DNA of 48,115 nucleotides from positions 1 through 48,115 of the forward strand of contig CAYOEV010000019.1 in the NCBI GenBank assembly GCA_964403075.1, read 5' to 3'. Origin of the DNA: CAYOEV01 sp964403075 (GTDB lineage: Bacteria > Bacteroidota > Bacteroidia > Cytophagales > Cyclobacteriaceae). A program made the position numbers and the translations under genes. Each line of letters opens with the position of its first letter. Within the stretch, counting starts at the first letter, position 1. The notes beneath the pieces were generated by a model. The model saw nothing but the letters and a program-made list of their open reading frames with translations, ran no database searches and was not told where the DNA came from. Positions 33,578-42,794 of the stretch are shown here, piece by piece.

Positions 33578-33958
33578 ATGAAGGAGATCACCATATTATA
33601 TGTAGATGATGAGGAAATTAATCTTTTCCTGTTTGAAAGCAGTTTCAGTTCAGACTATCGCGTGTATACGGCGATCTCACCCAGTCAAGGGTTAGAAAAA
33701 TTAAAAGGTAAGGAAGGCATCATTGTAGTTATTAGCGATATGCGCATGCCGGAGATGAACGGGATTGAGTTCATAAAAAGGGCGAGGCAATTACATCCTG
33801 AAATCGCATATTTCATTTTGACTGGGTTTTCATTTAACGAAGAGATCGAAGATGCGCTGAGCAATGAAGTTATTCATGAATTCTTCACCAAGCCTTTTGA
33901 CAAGAAAAAGATCAAGCACGCCATTGAGGAGGCCACAGGTCGTCTCAATTTGATTTAG
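33578..33958 (+). CDS. Single-domain response regulator
   Basis: A 126-aa receiver domain from ATG 33578; the open frame to 33512 is not receiver-like. The acidic pocket is D10/D11, the phospho-acceptor D54 (ISDMRMPEMNG), then T82 (LTGF) and K105 (FFTKPF): all active residues are present. There is no output domain, so it works by protein contact, like CheY or as a phosphorelay shuttle. No kinase gene is adjacent. Its last 14 bases overlap the convergent flippase-like gene. Confidence 0.88.
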   Translation: MKEITILYVDDEEINLFLFESSFSSDYRVYTAISPSQGLEKLKGKEGIIVVISDMRMPEMNGIEFIKRARQLHPEIAYFILTGFSFNEEIEDALSNEVIHEFFTKPFDKKKIKHAIEEATGRLNLI

Positions 33959-34796
33959 GCCGAGCGCTCAGAAATCCCCCACCCATGGATGCCAGTGCCG
34001 TTATTAGAAAGAAAATAAGGCTGAAGGCAATTGCTTTTTCTTCGTTAATCCCAATGTACTGATTCGCAAGTATAAAAGTTAATTCTCTGGCACCGATACC
34101 ACCTACGGTGAACGGGAGGATGGCTACAAGGGAAGAAACCAGGAAAACCACCTGATAAGCCAAGATATCGGAGTGAACCTCCAACGCCAACAAAATGCAA
34201 TGCGCACACCCTAACTGACTCACCTGAACTACGCCTGACTGAATATTGGTGATTCCGAATTTATAAACGTAGGGTCGAAACAAGAGATAAACAAATCCAT
34301 AAAAAACCGGATAACTTATCACAGACCCTACCAGTGGCAACCAACCCCATTCTTGTTGAAGTTGTACAAATTGCCTGGTAAATATCAGCCAACAAACACC
34401 CAGCATTGCTAAAAATACCAAAGTTACCATGCCCGTAAGGCGATCTAATAAAGTCGCACCAATGAGCGGTTTCATCGGGTGTTTGAATTCACGGTGAAGC
34501 AGATATACTTTATAACCATCGCCACCAATGCCTCCGGGTAAAAAGAGGTTGTAGAACATGCCTATCCAGTACAGACGAAGATTGTACTTTTGATGCAGCA
34601 GGAGTCCCGTAGCGGCAAAAAAGTGGGCCAAACGAAAGGCGCTTACCACCTTAGAAATAATAAATAGCAGAGTGGCCGGTATCAGTGGCCAGACGTTGAT
34701 AGACATCAATATTGACCACAATTTTTCAGTATCGATACTTCGAAAAACAAAGTACAGGGCCAGGAACGAAATCAGCAATTTCGCAACCGTTCCCAT
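33945..34796 (-). CDS. Flippase-like / lysylphosphatidylglycerol synthase TM-region family membrane protein
   Basis: About 283 aa from ATG 34796, chosen because it follows the glycosyltransferase stop by 13 bases and precedes the first membrane helix (AKLLISFLALYFVF). About eight helices are seen. YNLFLPGGIGGDGYKVYLL (the loop with GGxGGDxxK) and LPFTVGGIGARE (the GGxGxRE loop) are hallmarks of the UPF0104/AglD-like family. Members are proposed to move lipid-linked sugars or to take part in lipid modification. Paired with a dolichyl-phosphate-sugar-synthase-type glycosyltransferase directly upstream, a role in supplying a lipid-linked sugar to the outer face is likely but inferred. Its last 14 bases overlap the response regulator gene on the opposite strand. 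Confidence 0.8.
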   Translation of the reverse strand: MGTVAKLLISFLALYFVFRSIDTEKLWSILMSINVWPLIPATLLFIISKVVSAFRLAHFFAATGLLLHQKYNLRLYWIGMFYNLFLPGGIGGDGYKVYLLHREFKHPMKPLIGATLLDRLTGMVTLVFLAMLGVCWLIFTRQFVQLQQEWGWLPLVGSVISYPVFYGFVYLLFRPYVYKFGITNIQSGVVQVSQLGCAHCILLALEVHSDILAYQVVFLVSSLVAILPFTVGGIGARELTFILANQYIGINEEKAIAFSLIFFLITALASMGGGFLSARPKSN

Positions 34797-34809
34797 GATT
34801 TTACGGGCC

Positions 34810-35751
34810 TTACCGTCCTTCAAAGATTTCTTTGACCCGATAGGTCTTTTTTGACTGAGATTCAAAATAGGTACGAACAATCAATTCGGCGACTATGCCA
34901 ATGGTGATTAATTGAATCCCACCTAAAAGTAATGTAATGCCCAACAGCAATAATGGCCGACCACCAATTTCCTGGCCCATGATTTTAATCGCTAACAAAT
35001 AACCGTTAATTCCCAAACCTACTATAAATAGTAGGATGCCTGTGATGCCAAACAAATGCATTGGGCGCTGCAGATATTTCTGAAGAAACACCATGAGTAG
35101 TAAGTCGCTCATCACTTTGAAGGTCCTACCCAATCCATATTTCGATCTACCGTGCACACGCGGGTGATGTCTTACGGGCATCTCGGCAAGACGCGCACCC
35201 TGTAATTGCGCCAAAACAGGTATAAACCTGTGCAACTCACCATACAGCCCAAGGTTTTTGGCAATGTCTGTCTTGAAGACTTTGAGTGTACATCCATAGT
35301 CATGCAGATAGACACCCGTAAACTTTCTAATCATGGCATTGGCAATTCTACTGGGTATCTTTCTCAAGAGCATGCCATCCTTCCTTTTTGCACGTATGCC
35401 GGCGACTACATCTACATCTTCGGCTTCCAGTTTCTCTATCATCTGCGGAATATCTCCAGGATCATTTTGGAGGTCTCCATCTAGTGTAACAATGTACATG
35501 CCCTTTGCCTGATCAATTCCTCCGGCCATGGCCGTTGTTTGGCCGTAATTCTTATTGAATACCACCACCCGGGTTCTATTGTCTGCATGTTCCTTGATCT
35601 TGTTAACCGTTTGATCTGTGGAACCATCGTCAACAAACACCACCTCATAATCAAGATCATTCAAAGATTCGTTAATCCTGGTGAGCATAGGATGAATGTT
35701 GTCTTCTTCATTCATTACCGGTATAACCAGAGAAATTTTAGGTGCTTTCAT
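34810..35751 (-). CDS. Family 2 glycosyltransferase, DPM1/ArnC-like
   Basis: A 313-aa membrane-attached enzyme. The GT-A domain (residues 1-230) shows ISLVIPVMNEEDNI, VVFVDDGSTDQT, TLDGDLQNDPGDI (the DxD metal motif region) and HDYGCTLKVF. Two C-terminal membrane helices (LFGITGILLFIVGLGINGYLL, LLLLGITLLLGGIQLITIGIVAEL) follow. Such proteins load a sugar onto undecaprenyl phosphate. The flippase-like gene downstream fits this as a two-gene operon. The sugar is unknown. Confidence 0.9.
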   Translation of the reverse strand: MKAPKISLVIPVMNEEDNIHPMLTRINESLNDLDYEVVFVDDGSTDQTVNKIKEHADNRTRVVVFNKNYGQTTAMAGGIDQAKGMYIVTLDGDLQNDPGDIPQMIEKLEAEDVDVVAGIRAKRKDGMLLRKIPSRIANAMIRKFTGVYLHDYGCTLKVFKTDIAKNLGLYGELHRFIPVLAQLQGARLAEMPVRHHPRVHGRSKYGLGRTFKVMSDLLLMVFLQKYLQRPMHLFGITGILLFIVGLGINGYLLAIKIMGQEIGGRPLLLLGITLLLGGIQLITIGIVAELIVRTYFESQSKKTYRVKEIFEGR

Positions 35752-35801
35752 GCGTGTAATCTTGGCATAAAATTAAAGTTAGATACTTAAATAGCAGCCA
35801 A

Positions 35802-36224
35802 CTACATGGTTATTGGCCACAAGATGATGTCTACCCTTCGATTTTTCTGGCGCCCCTCCAGGTAGCCATTGTCAAAAATGGGATTCAATTCACCGAAATC
35901 TTTGATGGCGATTGATTGGCGAGGTACAGCTTTATTCAATAAAAGCGCAATGGCTGAACGGCTGCGCATTTGGGAGAGCCACTCGTTGTAAGCTTTACCA
36001 CCAATATTGTCGGTATGCGAATGTATGCTTATTGTGTATGCCCTAAGATCTGGTATTGAATCAAGGAAATTGTATAAGTCAGCAACCTGCTCGTCGTCCA
36101 CATAGTAACTACCCCCTCCAAAATACAAACTTCTAATTAGGTATTGCGTCACATCTTTTTTCGCCTGAGCCATTGCATACTCACCAGAGAGCAACACCAA
36201 GATGAAAATTGACCAAACCCGCAT
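35802..36224 (-). CDS. Small OmpA-like periplasmic protein
   Basis: A 140-aa protein with signal peptide MRVWSIFILVLLSGEYAMAQ. The mature part is essentially one OmpA C-terminal domain: LYFGGGSYYVDDEQVADLYNFLD, ISIHSHTDNIGG, YNEWLSQMRSRSAIALLL and GRQKNRRVDI. Asp in SHTD and Arg in QKNRRVDI are the residues that bind diaminopimelate of peptidoglycan in the family. There is no barrel or lipobox, so it is a free periplasmic peptidoglycan-binding protein. It is monocistronic, divergent from the small exported protein at 36346. Confidence 0.85.
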   Translation of the reverse strand: MRVWSIFILVLLSGEYAMAQAKKDVTQYLIRSLYFGGGSYYVDDEQVADLYNFLDSIPDLRAYTISIHSHTDNIGGKAYNEWLSQMRSRSAIALLLNKAVPRQSIAIKDFGELNPIFDNGYLEGRQKNRRVDIILWPITM

Positions 36225-36345
36225 GATTTTTCTTGTGATTTATTTTTAGGAATACATACAAGTAACAAATATTGCGACTCAATGATGCAGAAAAAATCAT
36301 TTTGGTGCGATGTTTGCCTTTAATAGCTGAAACAAAAGAGTGTAT

Positions 36346-36873
36346 ATGAAAATTGTACTGACCTTATTTATGATGCTGGCATTATTGACTGGGAGTTTAG
36401 CCCAGGAACCTGTAGGGAAGATAATTAAGGATCTCACCTTCCAATGGGACAATGAAGCGCTCTCACTGGCAGACTACCAAGGATTGCAACAGTTTTGTCG
36501 AGATGCAGAATATCGCAACTCGATCGTCAAGCTGTTGAAAGACATGCATCACTATGATTCAGTGCTTTATAAGCGTTTGTCCAAGGCAGCCCGTTTCGGA
36601 AATGCGGATAAGGAAGTGAAAAAAACCTTGAGCGATATTGAGGAATTTGAATCGGAATATGATGTCAGAAATTTTCTGGTGTTTCTTAAAGATGAATGTA
36701 ATTCAGCCAGAGACTTAGAAAGAAATCGAGACGATTTGGAAGATGAAATAGGTGAAAACTCCTACGACGAGCAGCGTTATATCCTGGAATTAGAATTGCA
36801 GAAATTCATCAAAAGTACCACAAAGCGGGCCGATCTCATCGTGAAGCATGTAGAGCATCTTCATTTAGAGTAA
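36346..36873 (+). CDS. Small exported protein of unknown function
   Basis: A 175-aa protein from ATG 36346; a GTG two codons upstream (36340) is less likely. Signal peptide MKIVLTLFMMLALLTGSLAQ with cleavage after LAQ. The mature part is almost all alpha-helical and charged (LKDMHHYDSVLYKRLSKAARF, ECNSARDLERNRDDLEDEIG), possibly a coiled coil. No family is recognised. Divergent from the OmpA-like gene across 121 bases. Its 3' end overlaps the convergent rluE-like gene by 13 bases. Confidence 0.65.
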   Translation: MKIVLTLFMMLALLTGSLAQEPVGKIIKDLTFQWDNEALSLADYQGLQQFCRDAEYRNSIVKLLKDMHHYDSVLYKRLSKAARFGNADKEVKKTLSDIEEFESEYDVRNFLVFLKDECNSARDLERNRDDLEDEIGENSYDEQRYILELELQKFIKSTTKRADLIVKHVEHLHLE

Positions 36874-37466
36874 ATACCCAGTTTGCTATGTAGTAAATTC
36901 GGGCTTATTCGTATCATTTGCCCAGCTTGGAGTGGCCATAGTTGTAAATTCTCTATGCCCACTCTTATTAAACGCAGCGTTGGATGGCCAATGGCGGCGG
37001 TCATGCGCCGTACCTGCCTGTTTTTACCTTCTTTCAGGATCAGTGATAGCCATGATGTCTGTGGATGTTTGGTATAGTTTACAGAAGGTGTCCTTGGGGG
37101 TATTTTGGCAATGTCTGTCTGGCTGAGTAGTTGAACCTCTGCGGGGGCCGTGAGATGTGATTGACCGTTGATTTTTATCGATACCCCATTACCCAATTGT
37201 ATCAATTGAGTCTTTGTGGGTTTGCCTTCCACCTCTACCCAATAGGTCCGAAGATGGGCAAAAGTAGGATGCAACAGGAGGTGATTAAGTCGCGTATCGT
37301 CTGTTAGTAGCAAGAGCCCTTCGCTATCTAAATCCAGACGTCCTACCGGGTATACACGTGGTGGGATTTCAAACACATCTCCCAGCCCCTTGTGCCCACT
37401 CTCTCCGGTGTACTGGCTCAATATCCGATAAGGCTTGTGGATGATAAAGTATTTAAAGTCTTTCAT
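36861..37466 (-). CDS. RluE-like 23S rRNA pseudouridine synthase
   Basis: About 201 aa from ATG 37466; the upstream extension to 37499 is not conserved-looking. The RsuA/RluB/E/F family motif RVYPVGRLDLDSEGLLLLT contains the catalytic Asp (D45, GRLD). FIIHKPYRILSQYT at the start is the KP motif, and EGKNRQVRRMTAAIGHPTLRLIR near the end is typical. There is no N-terminal S4 domain, which fits RluE (U2457) rather than RsuA or RluB. It has its own intergenic region with a 9-bp inverted repeat upstream. Confidence 0.9.
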   Translation of the reverse strand: MKDFKYFIIHKPYRILSQYTGESGHKGLGDVFEIPPRVYPVGRLDLDSEGLLLLTDDTRLNHLLLHPTFAHLRTYWVEVEGKPTKTQLIQLGNGVSIKINGQSHLTAPAEVQLLSQTDIAKIPPRTPSVNYTKHPQTSWLSLILKEGKNRQVRRMTAAIGHPTLRLIRVGIENLQLWPLQAGQMIRISPNLLHSKLGIYSK

Positions 37467-37516
37467 TTTTTTAATGTACAATGTAAAGTGATTAATCAAC
37501 GAAAAAGGTCGCCTCT

Positions 37517-37545
37517 AATGCTCAAGTGGAATTGATTTGAGCATT
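37517..37545. promoter_or_regulatory. Inverted repeat upstream of the rluE-like gene
   Basis: AATGCTCAA (37517-37525) and TTGAGCATT (37537-37545) are a perfect 9-bp pair around an 11-base loop, 50 bases before the ATG. It may be an operator or a 5' leader hairpin. Confidence 0.4.
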
Positions 37546-38091
37546 CAAATGAAATACCCCCCATTGTCATGATGGGCTGTTATAGGTGCTCAGCTTTCAT
37601 TTATGACGAATGGCAAGCACATTGATTGCTCAAAATTTATTGACCATGCGAAATTATTTTTCTTACGTGTTAACAAGCTGTAGAAATCCAAACGATCTAC
37701 GATGAAAAATACTGGCTTATTCAGAGGCCCTACGTGTGTGTGTATCGGCCACATAAGTCACCGATATTTATCTGGGAATAAATCATGTGGTGTCAGTATG
37801 ACCATTTACTGTTTTAAAAGATTTAAACCTTTCTCCTACCCGGTGAAAGGTGATAACTGCCAAGACTTTCAGCGTATATCACTAACGATATGGGTTATGA
37901 ATGACCTGTTTACTTGAGTCAAATAATTTTTTACCCTTACGCAAAATGATGCATAGACAAATACGTCGATGACATTGATTAGGGTTTAATTACACTAGCA
38001 AACCCCTCCTAACCTGTCATTTTAAATAAACCGAACTCGTCGCGAGTACAACGGATGTGAATCAGCAAATTTGGAACCAGGATTGTCTGAC
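37546..38091. other. Intergenic region, no gene seen
   Basis: About 545 bases between the rluE-like gene (start side) and the glycosyltransferase (end side). A 71-codon open frame at 37702-37917 has an unlike-protein composition and no matching features, so I do not call it. No clear hairpin, promoter or RNA was recognised. Confidence 0.4.
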
Positions 38092-38775
38092 TCAAGCCAA
38101 TCTCTGTTTATAGAATGCCCTAATTTTCCTGGGATCAATACCTCGTTTGTACATTTTAAAAGCTCGATAATTGGTGAGCTGAACTTTCAGCCAGCTATTG
38201 TTTTCGTATTTCCTGCTGGATACTTGTATGTTTTTTGGTACAATACGGAAGGAATTCTGCCGGTACAACTTTTCCAGTAATGGATATTCTTCCATGATGC
38301 AATAGCGCTCATCAAAACCACCCAGTTCGTGGAATAGATCTTTATCAATAAAAAGGGATTGGTCACCCCCACGGCACCACAACTTCTTGAACCGGGTGAA
38401 GTAGCTGTTAATTTTTAATGGCCATTTGTTGCTCTTGAACTGGAAGCGATAACATCCAGCCTTAAAACCAAGCGCCAGCGAAGCCGTGATGTCTGTCACG
38501 AATGAAAGTGGAGGACGGGTGTCGGCATGCAAGAAGTATAAAATGTTCCCTTTCGCTGCCATAGCACCTCTATTCATTTGTTTTGCTCGAGAGGCTTCAT
38601 TCTGCTGAATAAACTTGACCCATGAAAAATGCCTAGCGTTCGCGCTTGTTTGATCTGCGCTTCCCCCGTCTACTACAATGACCTCGATCGCTTCGGAAAT
38701 GAATTGCTCCAGTTGGCCCAATAGCTCGGGTAGTTCCGTTTCCTCATTGTAAGTTGGAATAATGATACTAATCAC
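38092..38775 (-). CDS. TIGR04283-type family 2 glycosyltransferase
   Basis: A 227-aa soluble GT-A enzyme. It opens with MISIIIPTYNEETELPELL and shows VIVVDGGSADQT, ASRAKQMNRGAMAAKGNILYFLHADTRPP (DTR metal region) and RGGDQSLFIDKDLFHELGGFDER with the MEEYPLLEKL motif. These together are the TIGR04283 pattern (rSAM/selenodomain-associated transferase 2). No radical SAM partner is next to it. The start is GTG at 38773-38775. The donor and acceptor are unknown. Confidence 0.88.
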   Translation of the reverse strand: MISIIIPTYNEETELPELLGQLEQFISEAIEVIVVDGGSADQTSANARHFSWVKFIQQNEASRAKQMNRGAMAAKGNILYFLHADTRPPLSFVTDITASLALGFKAGCYRFQFKSNKWPLKINSYFTRFKKLWCRGGDQSLFIDKDLFHELGGFDERYCIMEEYPLLEKLYRQNSFRIVPKNIQVSSRKYENNSWLKVQLTNYRAFKMYKRGIDPRKIRAFYKQRLA

Positions 38776-38867
38776 GGTTTGGATATAATCCTGGTGGAAT
38801 TAGGTGAGTATTTAATTATATTCATAAAATTTGGTATAATTTCTTTCATTGGTCTAAATATTTCAAA

Positions 38868-41800
38868 ATGGAAAGCCCACGAATCAACCGAATTCTGTTA
38901 AGTTCTTTAGTTGTGCTAATCTTTCTATCTCTGGAAGCACAAAAACCTACACTTGTGATTCCCAGAGGACATGCACTCAAGGTAATACAAATTGAACCTA
39001 GCTTTGATTATCAACTGGTAGCCACCATCGATGATTCGCCAATCATACATATTTGGGATGCCAACACAAATCGTGAGTATTACCAGTTTTATGACCATGA
39101 ATTTGGATTGGTAAATGTAGACTTTCATCCCAATGAGTTGGGTTTAATTAGTTCAGATAAGGGTGGCAATGTCTTTATCTGGAATCTCTCAAAAACCAAG
39201 GTTGAAAAAAGAATAAAAATAGATGGTCCGGCATTTGCCAGGTATTCCGTGGATGGGCATTCAATCATCACGGCTCGGGACGGTTTGCTGCAATTCTGGA
39301 ACGTAGACAACACTAAAGAACTTCGCAGTGTACCCTTTGAAGGAGCGGTAAGCTCTATGACCGTTTCTTCTAATGATGGCGACATTTTCATCGGCACACA
39401 TGCCGGAGAAGTTTACCATTTTGACTCCGAAGGCGAATTGTTGACCAGTGTAAAGGTTGGTACACAGCCTATACAGGCCATGGTAGATTTTCATCAGCAA
39501 TCAAGATTAGGGGTGGCCTCGTTATCGGGTAAGATTACCTTATTTGACCTTGAGCAGAGTAACGTGGTGGCTGAAGTAACTTGTTTCAAAAAAGGTGCCT
39601 TTGGCTTGGCCTTACAAGAACAGAACGGTCAGTTGATAGCGGTAGGTAACGATGAAGATGCCTATGTCCGATTCCTAAATGCGGAAACGTTAAAAGACGA
39701 GACACCCAAGCGATTTAAATGGGCGTCTGTACCTAAAGATGATTACGGTTTGAAGGCGCTGGCTATCGGCGATTCAGCAAAGCAGTTTATGTACATTTCC
39801 GATCATGACGACTTCATAGTGAAATGGGACATGGTGGACAAAGAATGGGAGAAAGGTATCTTCTGGGGTACACTACGACCCATTTGTCAAATGGATTTTG
39901 ATCAGAAGAGAGAAAAGCTAATCATCGCCTCTTGGCATAAGCCTTTGAAAATATTTGATCTCACAGGTGGTACCAATCCCGTGCTGCTGGAGGGTCACTC
40001 TCGAGGCACTAACTTCGTCGATTATCATCCTGATTTGAATGTGGCCGTTTCCATAGGTAACGACGCTGAGCTTAGCATTTGGAATACCGATACCAAGGAA
40101 CTCATCGAACGCTACAATAAAATCGTCCACTACGATAGTCGTGTTTTTTTCACCACCGGACATAATTTTCTCTGGCGCAAAGACGCTAACGAATACGAAT
40201 TGGTGAACTATAAAACTGGGGAGGAAAAAATTTTAAAATTAGCTGATGTATTGGATTATAAGCTATCTGCTGATGGTGCCAGCATTTACTTCAGGACACC
40301 GGATGCGTTGCTAATATTTGATGCATTTGATCTAAAGCGTCAAGGAATAGTAGATATTTCAGGAATTACAGATTTTAGTTTTTTCGATGATGGACTGTAT
40401 GCCCTTGACACACAGGGAAAGGTTTACCTAATTCGTGGAGAAACCATAGAAAAGACCTTTTCTCTCGAGCAGGATGCGGACAGGATTTATGCCCTTGATA
40501 ATGGTGAGTTTGTCACCTACCAATCCAAGCCCTTACTCCGGTTGAGTACTTCTGCCTATCATTACCAAGTAGATGGCAATCTAAAATCCACGATGAGTGG
40601 CCATTTTGATTTCATTACAGACATAATTACAGTGAACCAACGTTTGCTCACCTCTTCTCGGGATGGCACCATTAAAATATGGAAAAAGAACTCGGACAAT
40701 ATTTATGAAGAAATTGGCACTTGGATTTTACTTCGTTATGAAAAATTCGTTCTGACTACACCTAACCAGTTGTTTGACGCCCCTTCTAATGCCATGAAAG
40801 AACTGCATTATTTATTGAATGGAGAGGTGGTAGACGTCGAACAATTGAAAGACACCTACTATGAACCTAACCTAATGGCCAAGTTGGTAGGTTTTATTGA
40901 CGAAGAGTTGCGAAAACCAAAACAATTGAGCGACCTAGGTATCTATCCAGCCTTCGAAATCCAACATCCTAACCTCAACAATGGTCTTTTGGGTATCAAT
41001 TTGACAAACAAAGGCGGCGGTATTGGTAAGGTGGTTTTGGTTATCAATGGCAAAGAAGTATCAAACGATGTCAGAGACATCTCAGACGGAGATGCTCAAA
41101 AAATGGGTATCTCCTATGACATCAAAGGCCACCCTTATTTGAAGAATGGGATCAATACCATTGAAATCAAAGCCTACAATAAAGACGGTACACTGGGTAG
41201 TGATACCAAGACCATTAAGGTCATCTATGAAGACAAGGATGAGCATAAACCTCGTGTATATGCGGTTGTTACGGGTGTATCCGATTACAAAGGTGATGAC
41301 TTGGATTTGAAATATGCAGCCAAAGATGCACGGGACTTCGCCAAGGCCCTGGACACCAGTGCTAAAAATATGATTGGCGGAGATAACCTGCAGATTTCAC
41401 TGCTTACAACCGACCAGGAAAATCCCGACATGCAACCCACCAAGACCAACATTAAACGTGTCTTTGAGAAGTTCAGCAAGGAGGCCTCGGCCCGTGACTA
41501 CCTGATTATTTATATCGCCGGTCATGGCGTAAACGCCAAAGAAGAAGATGGCGGAGATTTCCTTTATCTTACCGCCGACGCCGAAGATGATGATTTTAGT
41601 GACCCGGCAATTCGAGAGCAGTGTACCATTTCCAGCTATGAATTTACCGAACTCATTAAGTCGGTCCCAGCACTTAAACAGGCGATGATAGTAGATGCCT
41701 GCCACAGCGGCACATTGATGTCCACAATTGATAAGAAAAAATCCAAGACGATGAGCTCTTCCGAAGTGCGGGCTTTCGAAAGGATTAAGGATCGTACAGG

Positions 41801-42425
41801 ATTGTTTTTATTGGCGGGTTCAGCATCAGACGCTGTCAGTTACGAGACGACGCTTTATGGTCAGGGATTACTTACTTATGCCTTGCTTTTTGGTATGAAG
41901 GGAGCGGCATTGCGTGACGGGGAGTACGTGGATGTACTTAGCCTTTTTCAATTTGCAGCTAAAAAAGTTCCTGAGCTGGCCAAGGACATAGGCGGTATTC
42001 AAAGACCTGAGATTAGGGTTCCTAATGGTGTTTCCAGCTTCGACATCGGTATATTGGACGATAAGGACAAGGATGAAATTGATCTGGTATCGCCTAAGCC
42101 CGTATTCGTCCAAACTCATTTCCAGGAAACGGAGCTTTTTGCTGACGTGCTGGAGATCAGTCATTTATTGGATAGGAAGCTTCAGGAAACATCAGCCATT
42201 CCCAATGCACCCGTAGTATTTGTTGACGACAAAAAATTCAGTGGTGCACTTCAGGTTCGGGGAAGATATACCAATTCAGAACAACTTCTCATCGGCGATG
42301 TCAAAGTCTTTAGCAACAATAAAATGATACTCGAATTCAAAGCCCAGGGAGCCAACAGCCAGGTGTTAACCGAGAGAATCTACAGAAGGCTTATCCAGTT
42401 GGCAGAGTCTGGTGGGGGGATTTAA
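38868..42425 (+). CDS. Exported WD40-repeat / caspase-domain fusion protein
   Basis: A large 1185-aa protein. Residues 1-24 are a signal peptide (ILLSSLVVLIFLSLEA, cleavage near 24). About 30-630 are WD40-type blades, seen in FDYQLVATIDDSPIIHIWDANT, VDFHPNELGLISSDKGGNVFIW, LSIWNTDTKEL and LLTSSRDGTIKIW, enough for about two propellers. About 690-795 look like an Ig-like strand domain (NGLLGINLTNKGGGIGKVVLVINGKEV). About 800-1055 form a C14 caspase domain with catalytic H886 (YLIIYIAGHGV) and C945 (MIVDACHSGT). A ~120-aa unknown domain ends it. An intact His/Cys dyad suggests activity. It is alone on the plus strand; the two genes at 42438-43399 converge on it. The substrate and trigger are unknown. 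Confidence 0.9.
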   Translation: MESPRINRILLSSLVVLIFLSLEAQKPTLVIPRGHALKVIQIEPSFDYQLVATIDDSPIIHIWDANTNREYYQFYDHEFGLVNVDFHPNELGLISSDKGGNVFIWNLSKTKVEKRIKIDGPAFARYSVDGHSIITARDGLLQFWNVDNTKELRSVPFEGAVSSMTVSSNDGDIFIGTHAGEVYHFDSEGELLTSVKVGTQPIQAMVDFHQQSRLGVASLSGKITLFDLEQSNVVAEVTCFKKGAFGLALQEQNGQLIAVGNDEDAYVRFLNAETLKDETPKRFKWASVPKDDYGLKALAIGDSAKQFMYISDHDDFIVKWDMVDKEWEKGIFWGTLRPICQMDFDQKREKLIIASWHKPLKIFDLTGGTNPVLLEGHSRGTNFVDYHPDLNVAVSIGNDAELSIWNTDTKELIERYNKIVHYDSRVFFTTGHNFLWRKDANEYELVNYKTGEEKILKLADVLDYKLSADGASIYFRTPDALLIFDAFDLKRQGIVDISGITDFSFFDDGLYALDTQGKVYLIRGETIEKTFSLEQDADRIYALDNGEFVTYQSKPLLRLSTSAYHYQVDGNLKSTMSGHFDFITDIITVNQRLLTSSRDGTIKIWKKNSDNIYEEIGTWILLRYEKFVLTTPNQLFDAPSNAMKELHYLLNGEVVDVEQLKDTYYEPNLMAKLVGFIDEELRKPKQLSDLGIYPAFEIQHPNLNNGLLGINLTNKGGGIGKVVLVINGKEVSNDVRDISDGDAQKMGISYDIKGHPYLKNGINTIEIKAYNKDGTLGSDTKTIKVIYEDKDEHKPRVYAVVTGVSDYKGDDLDLKYAAKDARDFAKALDTSAKNMIGGDNLQISLLTTDQENPDMQPTKTNIKRVFEKFSKEASARDYLIIYIAGHGVNAKEEDGGDFLYLTADAEDDDFSDPAIREQCTISSYEFTELIKSVPALKQAMIVDACHSGTLMSTIDKKKSKTMSSSEVRAFERIKDRTGLFLLAGSASDAVSYETTLYGQGLLTYALLFGMKGAALRDGEYVDVLSLFQFAAKKVPELAKDIGGIQRPEIRVPNGVSSFDIGILDDKDKDEIDLVSPKPVFVQTHFQETELFADVLEISHLLDRKLQETSAIPNAPVVFVDDKKFSGALQVRGRYTNSEQLLIGDVKVFSNNKMILEFKAQGANSQVLTERIYRRLIQLAESGGGI

Positions 42426-42437
42426 TAACAATGCCGA

Positions 42438-42794
42438 TTATACCGCTTGACGTGAATTGACGACTTTCTTTTTATTACCCACCTTTTGCATAGGTTTCTT
42501 TGATTGTATGATGAGTTGGCTGGCTGCCATATTCATGATGTCCGGATTCGCTTTGTAAGCATAACCTAAACGTGCCACATCCTGAATAATGTCGGCGTAA
42601 GCCTCTACGCGGGCACTGTGAAACATTTCCGGATTCTGCAAATAGACGGCTTCAATAATACCCAGTGAATTCTTGAGAAGTTTGTACAATTTATCTGCCT
42701 TACTGATTCTTTCTGGCTTGGTGTAGACGTCTGGCAGCAACTCTTTCAATCGCTCGAAATGTTCAGCCAGTATGTGATTCTTCTCGGTGTTCAT
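42438..42794 (-). CDS. Small hypothetical protein, 118 aa
   Basis: A soluble, helical protein (HILAEHFERLKELLPDVY, KADKLYKLLKNSLGIIEAVYL) with a basic C-terminal tail (KKPMQKVGNKKKVV). No family is recognised. Its ATG overlaps the stop of the TPR gene by 4 bases (42791-42794), so it is made with that protein. It ends 12 bases from the end of the caspase gene on the opposite strand. Confidence 0.65.
   Translation of the reverse strand: MNTEKNHILAEHFERLKELLPDVYTKPERISKADKLYKLLKNSLGIIEAVYLQNPEMFHSARVEAYADIIQDVARLGYAYKANPDIMNMAASQLIIQSKKPMQKVGNKKKVVNSRQAV

Noticed and set aside
37702..37917. Open frame of 71 codons in the intergenic region
   Set aside because: High Cys and aromatic content with no domain or signal, no promoter, and it does not fit an operon.
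38868..42425. Caspase protein as a cytoplasmic anti-phage effector
   Set aside because: It has a clear signal peptide and no defence-gene neighbours; the RM island is more than 34 kb away.
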